A DNA stretch of 64,000 nucleotides from Pseudogracilibacillus sp037071985 (GTDB taxonomy: Bacteria; Bacillota; Bacilli; Bacillales; Amphibacillaceae), in NCBI RefSeq assembly GCF_037071985.1, contig NZ_JAXHDF010000008.1, positions 62,001-126,000 on the forward strand. Reading direction: 5' to 3'. The notes under the pieces were generated by a model. The model saw only the letters and a list, made by a program, of their open reading frames with translations, ran no database searches and was not told where the DNA came from. Every line of letters starts with the position of its first letter. Position 1 is the first letter of the stretch. Positions 34,442 to 43,160 of this stretch are shown piece by piece. A program made the position numbers and the translations under genes.

Positions 34442-35644
34442 GTGAAAGCATGTGGTTTAATTGTTGAATACAATCCCTTTCATAATGGACATTTATATCA
34501 TATCAACCAAGCGAGAAAAACTACAAATGCTGATTGTATCATAGCTGTTATGAGTGGTCCATTTTTACAACGCGGTGAACCTGCTATTATTGATAAATTT
34601 CATCGTGCAAGAGCTGCATTAACTTGTGGTGCAGATCTTGTCGTCGAGCTACCTTATCCTTACGCAGTTCAAAGTAGTGAACTTTTTGCAAAAGGAGCAG
34701 TAATGACGTTAAATGCTTTGGGAGTGTCCTACATTTGTTTCGGTAGTGAATCTGGACGAATTGATGATTTTATTACTAGTGTGAACAAATTAGTTAAAAA
34801 CAAAACTCTCTATGATGAAAGCCTTCGAACTTTTATAAAGCAAGGACTTTCATTTCCACACGCAAATAGTAAAGCTTTTGCAACAATAGGATTAGATGAA
34901 CAAACATTCATACAACCAAATAATATTCTAGGTTTCAGTTATGTCAAATCAATTATAGAAAACTCACTCCCGATTGAGCCTTTCACTATTAAAAGGATCC
35001 AAAATGATTTTCATGATGAAGACATTACGAACAAGATTGCAAGTGCTACAAGTATTCGAAAAGAATTAAATAAAGGTGTATTATCTAAAACAGCGATAAA
35101 AACGTTACCTTTAGCTAGCAGACGAGAACTTGAGCTTTATAAAGATATAGCCTCTTTATGGCATCACTGGGACGATTATTTTCCTTTACTTCAATATCGG
35201 GTAACAACCATGACAATTGAAGAACTTAAAAAAATTCATGGTATGGAAGAAGGATTAGAAAATCGTATCAAAAAAACAGTTAAAGAAGCCCTCTCCTTTC
35301 AAGATTGGATGGAAAAGATAAAAACCCGCCGATATACCAAAGTAAGGTTACAACGGGTATTTGTACATATTTTAACAAATACAACGAAAGAACAAATTAA
35401 TCAGTATGTTAAAATGGATTCGATTCCTTATATCCGCCTACTAGGAATGACAGACATAGGAAGAAAGTATTTAAATACGTACAAACAACAGATAGAATGT
35501 CCGATTTTCACAAATTTAAATAACGAAACACGATCAAAGCTTTTTCTAGATGAACGTGCAAATGATGTATATTATAGTGTGTTAACTTCTATGCACCAAC
35601 GCACTTTACGAAAGCAAGATTTTCGATTACCAATCATGGTTTAA
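34442..35644 (+). CDS. tmcAL: tRNA(Met) cytidine acetate ligase TmcAL (YlbM)
   Basis: TmcAL makes N4-acetylcytidine at the wobble position of elongator tRNA-Met from acetate and ATP. It has 400 residues. The N-terminal nucleotidyltransferase-like domain begins GLIVEYNPFHNGHLYH, with the HxGH-type motif at the family position, and VVELPYPYAVQSSELFAKGAV follows. The start is GTG at 34442 with GGAG 8 nt before. It runs convergently into ylbL, with the stops abutting. Confidence 0.92.
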   Translation: MKACGLIVEYNPFHNGHLYHINQARKTTNADCIIAVMSGPFLQRGEPAIIDKFHRARAALTCGADLVVELPYPYAVQSSELFAKGAVMTLNALGVSYICFGSESGRIDDFITSVNKLVKNKTLYDESLRTFIKQGLSFPHANSKAFATIGLDEQTFIQPNNILGFSYVKSIIENSLPIEPFTIKRIQNDFHDEDITNKIASATSIRKELNKGVLSKTAIKTLPLASRRELELYKDIASLWHHWDDYFPLLQYRVTTMTIEELKKIHGMEEGLENRIKKTVKEALSFQDWMEKIKTRRYTKVRLQRVFVHILTNTTKEQINQYVKMDSIPYIRLLGMTDIGRKYLNTYKQQIECPIFTNLNNETRSKLFLDERANDVYYSVLTSMHQRTLRKQDFRLPIMV

Positions 35645-36667
35645 TTATTTGGGTTCTAGTTGATTTAAATAAGCTAAGGCGTCATCAAAAGTGTCGATAG
35701 GAACAATTTTCATTTTTGTTCCTATTTGTTCCGCTGTTTTTTTAGCAACCTGATAATTTGATTCTTTATTTCCTTTTTCATTCGGAGCAAAAAAGATTTC
35801 TATCCCTTCTCGATGTGCCGCAACAACTTTTTTGTCAATCCCACCAATCCTAAGTACATTACCATCAAAATCGATTTCTCCAGTACCGGCAATATGATAT
35901 CCCTTCGTTATATCTTCCTCCGTTAATCGATTATAAATTTCTAAGGAAAACATTAATCCAGCACTTGGACCACCAATATTTCCGCTCTTAATATGTACTG
36001 GCGGATCCACAACAACTTCTTGGTCAGTAACGAGTTGAATTCCAATTCCAACTTTTTCTTCTTGATCAGCAAACGACTCGACTTTGATGGTTTTTTTCAT
36101 TTGTTTCCCGTTTCGATCAATATCTAGTTCAATTTTATCTCCATCTTTCTTCATTTGTACGTATTCAACCATTTCATTTGCTTCTTTCATTTGTTTCCCA
36201 TCAACGTGAGTTATTCGATCTCCAGGCTCTAATACCTCATCAGCGGGCATATTTTCCACTACACCGATTATATAGATACCATTATACTCAATCGAGTACT
36301 TTTTTCCTGCAGCACGGTAAGCAACTACAGTAGAAGATTGCTGAGAATTTTCCATTAACATAAGTTGATGTCTCATATATTCATTATCTGTCATTCCTTC
36401 TGGACGGGCCTCTTCTATTGGTACAATTTCATTATAATTCATGAATTTTGCTAAAATATACTGAATCGGTGTTGCCTGTCCACCACTTACCGTTACTAAA
36501 TGCAAGTCTCCTTTCCCTTGATAACCATTTTCTATTTCCACCATGTTTTCTAAACTATCTGCATGTCCCGGTTTATAAATATAATAGGGAAGATCTAAAG
36601 TGAACAATAGAAAAAAAGTTAATGTAATAATAAATGAATATACTAAAGTTCTTTTTGTAATTCTCAA
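35645..36667 (-). CDS. ylbL: YlbL, PDZ and Lon-like membrane serine protease
   Basis: This is a 340-residue membrane-anchored protease: one N-terminal span (about 10-28), a PDZ domain (about 115-190), and a C-terminal Lon-type domain. The Ser/Lys dyad is visible as GGPSAGLMFSLEI (Ser) and GGIDKKVVAAHREG (Lys). In B. subtilis YlbL and CtpA degrade the cell-division inhibitor YneA; streptococcal SepM is related. The TTG at 36667 has AAGGTG 6 nt before; the GTG at 36676 has no spacing. B. subtilis ylbK, usually next to it, is absent. Confidence 0.9.
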   Translation of the reverse strand: MRITKRTLVYSFIITLTFFLLFTLDLPYYIYKPGHADSLENMVEIENGYQGKGDLHLVTVSGGQATPIQYILAKFMNYNEIVPIEEARPEGMTDNEYMRHQLMLMENSQQSSTVVAYRAAGKKYSIEYNGIYIIGVVENMPADEVLEPGDRITHVDGKQMKEANEMVEYVQMKKDGDKIELDIDRNGKQMKKTIKVESFADQEEKVGIGIQLVTDQEVVVDPPVHIKSGNIGGPSAGLMFSLEIYNRLTEEDITKGYHIAGTGEIDFDGNVLRIGGIDKKVVAAHREGIEIFFAPNEKGNKESNYQVAKKTAEQIGTKMKIVPIDTFDDALAYLNQLEPK

Positions 36668-36719
36668 GCCTTTCACCTTCCAAATCAGACCTTATAAAAA
36701 CCCATATGTAAAATATATA

Positions 36720-36749
36720 TCATATTCAAGGATAGTATGCGCGTATAGT
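36720..36749 (+). promoter_or_regulatory. Candidate Sigma-E promoter of ylbJ
   Basis: TCATATT (36720-36726) matches a Sigma-E -35; 15 nt later CGTATAGT (36742-36749) matches 5 of 8 of the -10 CATACAHT. It lies 62 nt before the ylbJ start. B. subtilis ylbJ is Sigma-E-controlled, but this match is only partial. Confidence 0.3.
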
Positions 36750-36811
36750 AGAAAAGGACAAGTATTTATCAACTATCCACTTTTCGCTATGTATAAAAAG
36801 GAGGCATTTCA

Positions 36812-38014
36812 TTGACTCAAAAATTTAAAACGATGTTCTTTGCAATCATTACACTCTTTTTAACTTTATCCTTAATAATGTTTCCTGAACAATCTCTCCA
36901 GGCAAGTATACGAGGATTACATACATGGGGAGAAGTAGTTTTTCCTTCTCTGCTACCTTTCTTTATTACAGCTGAATTACTGATCAGTTTTGGTGTAGTT
37001 CAATTCATTGGTGTCCTTTTCGAACCAATTATGCGTCCTTTGTTCAATGTACCAGGTGTTGGAAGTTTTGCTTGGATCGTTGGAATGGCAAGCGGATATC
37101 CATCTGGCGCTAAAATTAGTGCATCTCTAAGAGAAAAAGGTGAATTAACACAAATAGAAGCTGAAAGACTCGTCTCATTTTCTAATTCATCTAGTCCCTT
37201 ATTTATTTTTGGTGTTATTGCAGTCGGATTTTTACATAACGCTGAGCTCGGAATACTCATAGCAGTTTGTCATTACTTCGGTAACACAATGGTTGGGTTA
37301 TGTATGCGATTTTACGGTCGCACAAAAGATAAACAACCAAAGAAAGAGTCTAATCAAAAAAACATTATAATGCTTGCTTTACAAAAAATGCATCAGACAA
37401 GAATGAAAGACAATCGCCCATTTGGTGAAATATTGGGTGATGCTGTTGTTTCCTCCATCCAGTCTCTTATCATGGTAGGAGGATTTATCATCTTATTCTC
37501 TGTTTTTACGTCATTATTAAACGTCATTCATGTAACACACTTAATTCAATTCATCATCAACCCATTCCTTATATTATTTCAATTACCGAAAGAAATAATT
37601 ACTCCTTTTGTTACTGGAATATTTGAAATAACAATGGGTGCAGAAATGATCTCTAAATTATTAAATATCCCTTTGGTCATTCAACTAGCTGTGATCAGCT
37701 TTATTTTAGGATTTAATGGATTTTCGATTCAAGCTCAAGTTGCCAGTATACTCGCAAAAACGGATATTCGTTTTTTTCCTTACTTTTTTGCACGATTATT
37801 ACATGCAACCTTTGCCTGTCTATTATCTATTATGCTCTACAAGTTTTACTTTAAAGAAAAAGTAATCATTCAAGATGCTGCAGTCGTCCATCAAAATAAT
37901 AACTCTTTATTAATTATTGAAAACTTGATGTATTTAGGGCCACTCATTACAATTGGTGGACTTTTTCTAGCTGCATGTATCTTGTGTAACCGTTTATTTA
38001 AAAAGATTATTTAA
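36812..38014 (+). CDS. ylbJ: YlbJ, sporulation integral membrane protein
   Basis: This is a 400-residue polytopic membrane protein of the Spore YlbJ family, with nucleoside-recognition GATE-type repeats (IVGMASGYPSGAKISA and the second half FEITMGAEMISKLL). It is needed for heat-resistant spores in B. subtilis; the transported species is unknown. The start is TTG at 36812, with AAAGGAGG 8 nt before. It overlaps the convergent coaD gene by 8 nt at the 3' ends. Confidence 0.92.
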   Translation: MTQKFKTMFFAIITLFLTLSLIMFPEQSLQASIRGLHTWGEVVFPSLLPFFITAELLISFGVVQFIGVLFEPIMRPLFNVPGVGSFAWIVGMASGYPSGAKISASLREKGELTQIEAERLVSFSNSSSPLFIFGVIAVGFLHNAELGILIAVCHYFGNTMVGLCMRFYGRTKDKQPKKESNQKNIIMLALQKMHQTRMKDNRPFGEILGDAVVSSIQSLIMVGGFIILFSVFTSLLNVIHVTHLIQFIINPFLILFQLPKEIITPFVTGIFEITMGAEMISKLLNIPLVIQLAVISFILGFNGFSIQAQVASILAKTDIRFFPYFFARLLHATFACLLSIMLYKFYFKEKVIIQDAAVVHQNNNSLLIIENLMYLGPLITIGGLFLAACILCNRLFKKII

Positions 38015-38489
38015 ACTTAGAGATTAATGCATCTTTTACTACTTCAGGTACTAAATCGCTAATATTTCCATGATACTTTGCAACTTCTTTAACGATACTT
38101 GAACTTAAAAAAGAATATTGATTATTTGTCATCATAAAAAAGGTTTCAATTTCAGGTTCAAGTTTCTTATTCATTGACGTAATCTGCATTTCATATTCAA
38201 AATCACTGACTGCACGTAAACCCCGTAATACAGCATGCGCATTTCGCTGTTGAGCATATTCAACTAGTAATCCCTCCGAGACATCAACAGTAACGTTTGG
38301 AATATCCTTTGTAGACTGCTCAATTAAATAAATGCGCTCTTCTACTGTAAAAAGAGGCGTTTTCGATTGATTATTAAAAATTGCAACAATAACTTCATCA
38401 AAAATTTTTGCACCACGTTGAATGATATCTAAATGTCCATTCGTGATAGGATCGAAACTTCCTGGACAAATTGCTAATTTTTTTCCCAC
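38007..38489 (-). CDS. coaD: Phosphopantetheine adenylyltransferase
   Basis: This converts phosphopantetheine and ATP into dephospho-CoA. It has 160 residues; the nucleotidyltransferase motif TNGH appears in PGSFDPITNGHLDI at the N-terminus, and FLSSSIVKEVAKYHG is the C-terminal signature. The GTG start at 38489 follows GGGGG by 7 nt. It is 11 nt after rsmD, the usual pairing in bacteria. Confidence 0.97.
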   Translation of the reverse strand: MGKKLAICPGSFDPITNGHLDIIQRGAKIFDEVIVAIFNNQSKTPLFTVEERIYLIEQSTKDIPNVTVDVSEGLLVEYAQQRNAHAVLRGLRAVSDFEYEMQITSMNKKLEPEIETFFMMTNNQYSFLSSSIVKEVAKYHGNISDLVPEVVKDALISKFK

Positions 38490-38500
38490 AATTGTTCCCC

Positions 38501-39058
38501 CTAAACTCTGTTTTGTAGAATGGTTATACTCGTTGTTGCATTATATTTTTTTTCATATACTTTTTCAAGTTGTTGCTTATTAAATGTAAATTCTTTCTCT
38601 GGACTGTGTTCTATATATATTCTACCCAAGGAACTAAGTATATTACCTGCAATAATCTGATCGATCAGTTTATCATAATCCACTTTTTCATATGGTGGAT
38701 CAAGAAATATCAAATCAAATTGATTATCCTTTTTTGATAATATTTGTAGTGCACGGTTTGCATCATTTTTATAAATTTTGCTAACAGCGTTCATTTTAAC
38801 TAAGTCCACATTTTGATTAATAACTCTGATAGCAGGCGAAGACTTTTCAACAAAAACAACTGAATCCATACCTCTGCTTATCGCCTCAATCCCTAAGGAA
38901 CCACTCCCAGCAAATAAATCTAAACAAGTACCACCCCCAAAGTAAGGCCCTAAAATATGAAAAATAGATTCCTTTATTTTATCACTTGTCGGCCTAGTAT
39001 TCGTTCCTGCTATTGATTTTAATTGTCTGCCCCTAAATTCTCCTGAAATCACTCGCAT
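38501..39058 (-). CDS. rsmD: 16S rRNA m2G966 methyltransferase RsmD
   Basis: This SAM-dependent methyltransferase acts on guanine 966 of 16S rRNA. It has 185 residues: N-terminal RVISGEFRGRQLKS, the SAM motif CLDLFAGSGSLGIEAISRG (near residue 44), and the catalytic FLDPPYEKVDY. It is adjacent to coaD. Confidence 0.95.
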   Translation of the reverse strand: MRVISGEFRGRQLKSIAGTNTRPTSDKIKESIFHILGPYFGGGTCLDLFAGSGSLGIEAISRGMDSVVFVEKSSPAIRVINQNVDLVKMNAVSKIYKNDANRALQILSKKDNQFDLIFLDPPYEKVDYDKLIDQIIAGNILSSLGRIYIEHSPEKEFTFNKQQLEKVYEKKYNATTSITILQNRV

Positions 39059-39185
39059 ACATCCACCCCAATTTAAGTAAATTCATGCTTTTTGATACTC
39101 TCTATTTTAGAAAAGAACACATTTTTTATCAATTTTTAAGTAAAATCATAATCCGTTTCCGCATTATGCATATATCTAACTCACA

Positions 39186-39218
39186 TAAAAAAACCTTTGT
39201 AGACAGTCTACAAAGGTT
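39186..39218 (-). terminator. Terminator after ylbG
   Basis: A perfect 13-bp stem (AACCTTTGTAGAC / GTCTACAAAGGTT) with a T run on the minus strand abuts the ylbG stop. Confidence 0.92.
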
Positions 39219-39492
39219 AAATTCCCATTTTATAATCATATAGTTTCGCTTTATCAGGACGTGCATTTTCAAAATCTGTTTTTAGATAAGGTTTATAAGA
39301 TCTCTCCACTTTGGAAACAAAAGGAAGTTTCAATAATTCGTCTTCTTTCTCTTCTATTTCAGATTGATTAACATATACGACTGTATAGCGCATTTTCTTT
39401 GATACATAAATAACGTTCCCAAATCGTTTTATATGTTTAATATTTCTACGGTGTTGAAACCAAACAATTACGCCTTGACGATTAATTTGCAT
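39217..39492 (-). CDS. ylbG: YlbG, DUF2129 protein
   Basis: This is a 91-residue protein of the DUF2129 family (N-terminal RQGVIVWFQHRRNIKHIKRFG). The function is unknown. It is always near ylbF and rsmD in Bacillaceae. It ends in a strong terminator, so ylbF-ylbG form a short unit. Confidence 0.9.
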   Translation of the reverse strand: MQINRQGVIVWFQHRRNIKHIKRFGNVIYVSKKMRYTVVYVNQSEIEEKEDELLKLPFVSKVERSYKPYLKTDFENARPDKAKLYDYKMGI

Positions 39493-39526
39493 TTCTATGC
39501 TCCCAATCTCTTATGATATGTATAGT

Positions 39527-39976
39527 TTAAGAGGCTTGACATCCACAGGACCCGCCAGAACCACAACCTCCGGTAGAACATCCCCCGTCAGTTAAAGCTA
39601 AACCATCTTTTGGTACTATTATATGCTCACTAACACTTTTTGCTATATGTTCACTAATTTCGTCCAGGAAGCGCTGTAATTCTCGTTCCGCGACTTTGAA
39701 CTCGGCTACACTGCTATTCATATCCATTCTTCTTTTTGTACTACGAACATTTTTCATAATTTCATTATAGTCCGGGTGATATCTCCCAAAACGTTGAACA
39801 TCTTCATAATGTTCTTTTATATGATTAAACGCATTAATAAGACGTTGAGCTTCTTGGTCTTTTTGCAGCGTATTATACGCATGTTCATATTGTGTCATTA
39901 CTTCGGATTGCAAAATCATATTTTTTAAACGATCTGCTTTATCCAAAATATTGACATATTCTAATGTTGCTATCAT
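39527..39976 (-). CDS. ylbF: YlbF, subunit of the YlbF-YmcA-YaaT RNase Y specificity complex
   Basis: This is a 149-residue helical protein of the YlbF/YmcA family. With YmcA and YaaT it directs RNase Y cleavage of certain mRNAs and promotes competence, biofilm and sporulation. The long alpha-helical core ends in a short Gly/Cys tail (CSTGGCGSGGSCGC, residues about 133-147). The cysteines agree with the Fe-S clusters reported for the complex in B. subtilis. The partner genes are not in this window. Confidence 0.92.
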   Translation of the reverse strand: MIATLEYVNILDKADRLKNMILQSEVMTQYEHAYNTLQKDQEAQRLINAFNHIKEHYEDVQRFGRYHPDYNEIMKNVRSTKRRMDMNSSVAEFKVAERELQRFLDEISEHIAKSVSEHIIVPKDGLALTDGGCSTGGCGSGGSCGCQAS

Positions 39977-40045
39977 AATCGCACCTCCGTAGCACTATTT
40001 TACCACGGTTTTACTAGAAAGTGAACTATACGAATAGAACTTGCT

Positions 40046-41098
40046 TTAAGGCTTCAGCAAAAAGTTTTGTGTATAATAAAACCGATGTACACCTACCCCT
40101 AAATGAGTATATGAATCATTTAATAATGCTTCTCTATGTCCTTCACTATTTAACCAACCTTCCATTGCTGCTGGTGCATCGGTATGTTGTGCGGCAATAT
40201 TCTCACCAGCCGATAAATAATATACTTCTTTCTTTTCCAATCTTTCTTTTAAACCACTTCCGTCCTGACCATAGTGCGAGAAATAATTATGTTCATACAT
40301 ATCTTTACTATGTAAAAACGCGACTTCGCTTACTTGATCATCTTTGATTAAAGGAGAAATATCATGACGATGACGATAAATATTAGTTAATTCAAAGATT
40401 TGCTTTTCCATTCCTTCTTCAATCTTTTTCCAATCTTTATCAGAAAGATTCTGATCCTCAGGTAAACTTCCTCGATATTCCATTTCATAGAACCTCTGTT
40501 TTAAAAGAGTGTCACCTGTTAAAATACGAATCGAAGAAAGCTCATTAGTAAACGTATCAAAATATAGTTGGGCAAACATTTCTTCTGATAGTTTAATTAA
40601 AGGGTTCATTTTTAAATCCGTTTCATTTAATAAAAACGAGTAGAAAGAAAGCCCTGTCTGATACGTAACTTTATTTTTAAACGGGAACTTTTTCTCTATT
40701 TCATCATAATTCATTCCGAGCGTAAAAGGATCACTTTCTATACCTTCTCCCGTAGCAAAAATTGTTTGAACCCGATCATTTTCAATTCCAAATTGAACTA
40801 CATTTGTTTGTTCATCCGTATAAATCCACCAAGTATACCCATAGGGTGTTAGATCTTTCCTTACTGGTTCACCAAATTTTTTAATAAGTTCATCACTTGA
40901 TTGATCCATTTGATCAAAAATATCACCTTTTAATAGTATTTTCATTTCTTTTGATGTTTGATTTGACTTGAGTTTTGGTAATTCTTCATCACTATCATAC
41001 AATGTAATCTCTTTGGTTAATAAGTCCTTGTCCAATACAATATAAGCACCTGCAACAATACAACCAATGATTATCAAAATTGAAATTAATTTTCTCAT
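40046..41098 (-). CDS. ylbC: YlbC, exported CAP/SCP-domain protein
   Basis: This is a 350-residue exported protein: an N-terminal signal anchor (about 5-24), a middle CAP-associated domain, and a C-terminal CAP (SCP/PR-1) domain with HSKDMYEHNYFSHYGQDG, SAGENIAAQH and WLNSEGHREALLND. The molecular role is unknown; CAP proteins are often secreted and metal-linked. The ATG at 41098 has GGAGG 5 nt before; the ATG at 41110 lies upstream of that site. Confidence 0.9.
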   Translation of the reverse strand: MRKLISILIIIGCIVAGAYIVLDKDLLTKEITLYDSDEELPKLKSNQTSKEMKILLKGDIFDQMDQSSDELIKKFGEPVRKDLTPYGYTWWIYTDEQTNVVQFGIENDRVQTIFATGEGIESDPFTLGMNYDEIEKKFPFKNKVTYQTGLSFYSFLLNETDLKMNPLIKLSEEMFAQLYFDTFTNELSSIRILTGDTLLKQRFYEMEYRGSLPEDQNLSDKDWKKIEEGMEKQIFELTNIYRHRHDISPLIKDDQVSEVAFLHSKDMYEHNYFSHYGQDGSGLKERLEKKEVYYLSAGENIAAQHTDAPAAMEGWLNSEGHREALLNDSYTHLGVGVHRFYYTQNFLLKP

Positions 41099-41265
41099 AA
41101 TAACCTCCATATCACATTGTATTCCCTACCACTCTATTTATTAACCCAAAGTCGCTTTATATATATAAAATTTCGTCAACATCTTGAACGTGGATATATT
41201 TTATTGCAAGTTACGTTTTTTTCTACTATGATTAAGTTAATGAGACTAAATAAGAGGTGTATAAA

Positions 41266-41631
41266 ATGAAATTAGAAAACACAGGAATAGACAATAAAGT
41301 TATTGATATCGTTCCTCTAGATCATATCATGGGTAAACATGCATTTATAAGAGGAGAAAACTGGGATTACGAACGTGTTACATATGATTATAAAATCAAT
41401 TCTCAAGAAAAAAACGTCACTTATTATATCCGTATCCAAGGTGAAGCCATTGAAGGCGATGTAGATAAGAAAGATGCAGTCATTAAATTGAAAACTCCAT
41501 TATTGGGAAAGCACTATTATCCACATGGGATCGAATACGGAGAAGATGAGAATTTTCCTAAAAATTTAATTGAACGTGCAAATAAATTAGTGATTAGTGC
41601 AAATGAAGAATTAGAACAATATATTAAGTAA
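41266..41631 (+). CDS. YugN-like family protein
   Basis: This is a 121-residue protein of the YugN-like family (N-terminal KLENTGIDNKVIDIVPLDHIM, then GENWDYERVTYDYK). No function is known. B. subtilis yugN lies elsewhere, so its place beside ylbC is a local feature. The ATG at 41266 follows GAGGTG; the in-frame GTG at 41257 is part of that site. A plus-strand hairpin at 41719-41757 may terminate it. Confidence 0.8.
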   Translation: MKLENTGIDNKVIDIVPLDHIMGKHAFIRGENWDYERVTYDYKINSQEKNVTYYIRIQGEAIEGDVDKKDAVIKLKTPLLGKHYYPHGIEYGEDENFPKNLIERANKLVISANEELEQYIK

Positions 41632-41718
41632 CGTTATCCTAACTTAGTCTATCATATGGTAACGTCATTATTTGTTGCTATTTGTTTCAATTATTAAAAA
41701 TACTATTATTATATGAAG

Positions 41719-41757
41719 ATAAAGCTGATCTCCTTCTTCTGATGGGGACAGCTTTAT
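41719..41757 (+). terminator. Terminator-like hairpin after the YugN-like gene
   Basis: AAAGCTGATCTCC pairs imperfectly with GGGGACAGCTTT and ends in a short T tract. It lies 90 nt after the stop and is weaker than the other terminators here. Confidence 0.5.
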
Positions 41758-42030
41758 TTAATGTTTATGGATATTTAGAACATGAATTAGCATTACTAAG
41801 ATCAAGTATGACTATTATATTTTCGCTATTTATTTAACATAACAAAATTCCCTAATTACAGTTATTATTTACTCAACCTTCGCACGAACAACTAAACAAA
41901 TACGTGGATTAACCCTAAAATGCTTCCAATTGATATCTTGACAACCTTATCAGCATAAAACTGTATTGCACAAAATACGTAAACTGCAACATAATGGCGT
42001 CAACTTTATTAATTTCTTCGGAAAAATACT

Positions 42031-42128
42031 TCGCTTTCCGCAGGCACGGCCTCAGCTTCTGTAGCTTCTCGTTAACGAGAAGCTACAGGGATCTTCGGAC
42101 TCGCGCTGTTCCTGCAGGAGTCTTCATA
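42031..42128 (+). repeat. GC-rich dispersed repeat, copy A
   Basis: This copy begins CGCTTTCCGCAGGCACGGC and ends CCTGCAGGAGTCTTCATATT, and is much richer in G+C than its surroundings. Its centre is a perfect 28-nt palindrome (42060-42087; core TCTCGTTAACGAGA). Copy B, 50 nt away, is the same kind of element inverted. It resembles the short noncoding repeats common in Bacillaceae intergenic DNA. Confidence 0.75.
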
Positions 42129-42133
42129 TTTTT

Positions 42134-42171
42134 CCTACGCTAGTTATCTTTAACATCTATAATAGCGTAGA
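42134..42171. repeat. Stem between the two inverted repeat copies
   Basis: CTACGCTA at the left pairs with TAGCGTAG at the right; flanking TTTTC and GAAAA extend it. It lies at the centre of the A/B inverted pair, so the whole 250 nt can fold as one long hairpin or cruciform. Confidence 0.6.
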
Positions 42172-42175
42172 AAAT

Positions 42176-42280
42176 ACACGGAGACTCCTGTGGGAGGAAA
42201 GGCCTCGGTGAGACTACGAAGTGCGTGGCACGAAGGAGGCTCAACAGCCGCCCACGGAAAGCGCAGTGTATTTTCGTAGC
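42176..42280 (-). repeat. GC-rich dispersed repeat, copy B (inverted)
   Basis: This reads GGAGACTCCTGTGGGAGG at the left and CCGCCCACGGAAAGCGCAG at the right, the reverse complement layout of copy A. Its middle (GTGAGACTACGAAGTGCGTG) differs from the palindrome in copy A, so the copies share ends more than centres. Confidence 0.75.
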
Positions 42281-42593
42281 GGATTATACTATTAACTTTT
42301 TATAAATTACTGCACAGTTTATATCAAATGAAACGATGAAATATATTAGAATATAGTTGTATTTTAAGCATCCAATTAATAGAAAATACAACTAAGAAAG
42401 TGAATCTTTAAACTCCCTGATCCTACCAAGGCTTATTTATCTATTTCAAGTTGCGAAAGTTGAGTTAATTAATATAAACTTGAAAACAATATGATCTTCA
42501 TTTATAACTCATATACTATCGTACATTTAATACGCAACTTTCATGAATTTTAAAAATTTGCTTCTCCATTGCTCAACAAATCTTTAGAAAAGA

Positions 42594-42636
42594 AAAATCC
42601 GAATTGATTCAACCATATTGAATCAACTTTCGGATT
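42594..42636 (-). terminator. Terminator after the ctaM-like gene
   Basis: AATCCGAA...TTGATTCAA pairs with TTGAATCAA...TTCGGATT and is followed by T on the minus strand. It lies 28 nt after the gene and ends the ctaB-ctaM unit. Confidence 0.85.
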
Positions 42637-42663
42637 ACTCAATTGCTAATCTATTTTTATTCT

Positions 42664-43122
42664 CTAATAACCTAATATAGCTCGAATCATGCTCGTAGTC
42701 TCTCCACCATGATAAATAACGTATAGTAACAAATATACTATAACACCAGTAATCGCTGTAAAGAACCAAATGATACTTGTAACCGGTCCGATTTTCTTAT
42801 GTTTCTTAAAATTCCCTTTAAAAGCTAAACGTAATGTTACAACGCCAAAAACTGCACCAGTCATCGATAATAAAATATGAAATATTAAGAAAATCGTATA
42901 ATATATTTTTATACTTTCCGGTCCACCAAAACTCGTATTACCTATAAAGATTGTTCTTGACACATAAATGATTAAAAAAGATAGAGCACTAATTGCTGCA
43001 GCAACCATTGCTTTTTTATGCTTTTCTTTTTCACCCTTTATAATTAACCTCCAACCAACCGCAACCAAAATAGCGCTTAATACAATTAATAACGTACTAA
43101 TCAAAGGCAATATTTCCATCAT
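42664..43122 (-). CDS. ctaM: DUF420 membrane protein, CtaM/YozB-like oxidase assembly factor
   Basis: This is a 152-residue membrane protein with four hydrophobic segments and the DUF420 pattern of conserved His residues (IFHILLSM, YHGG). S. aureus CtaM of this family is needed for maturation of a heme-copper oxidase; B. subtilis YozB is the local counterpart. Its place at the end of the cta operon agrees with that role. ATG at 43122 and 43119 are both possible. Confidence 0.82.
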   Translation of the reverse strand: MMEILPLISTLLIVLSAILVAVGWRLIIKGEKEKHKKAMVAAAISALSFLIIYVSRTIFIGNTSFGGPESIKIYYTIFLIFHILLSMTGAVFGVVTLRLAFKGNFKKHKKIGPVTSIIWFFTAITGVIVYLLLYVIYHGGETTSMIRAILGY

Positions 43123-43160
43123 TGTTTTCCTTTCTGTCTAAAGTAAGCTTCCTCTCAACA

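Larger units (their letters stand above)
41760..42593. other. Gene-free stretch around the inverted repeat pair
   Basis: The gap between the YugN-like gene and the ctaM-like gene spans over 1 kb. No convincing frame is seen on either strand. It holds two inverted GC-rich repeats (42031-42280). Further right, GTTGCGAAAGTTGAG and CGCAACTTTCAT (about 42453-42545) form a weak inverted pair that may be the trace of an old element. Confidence 0.6.

Noticed and set aside
42453..42545. Inverted GTTGCGAAAGTTGAG / CGCAACTTTCAT as insertion-sequence ends
   Set aside because: Only about 10 paired bases, no transposase trace between them and no target duplication seen.
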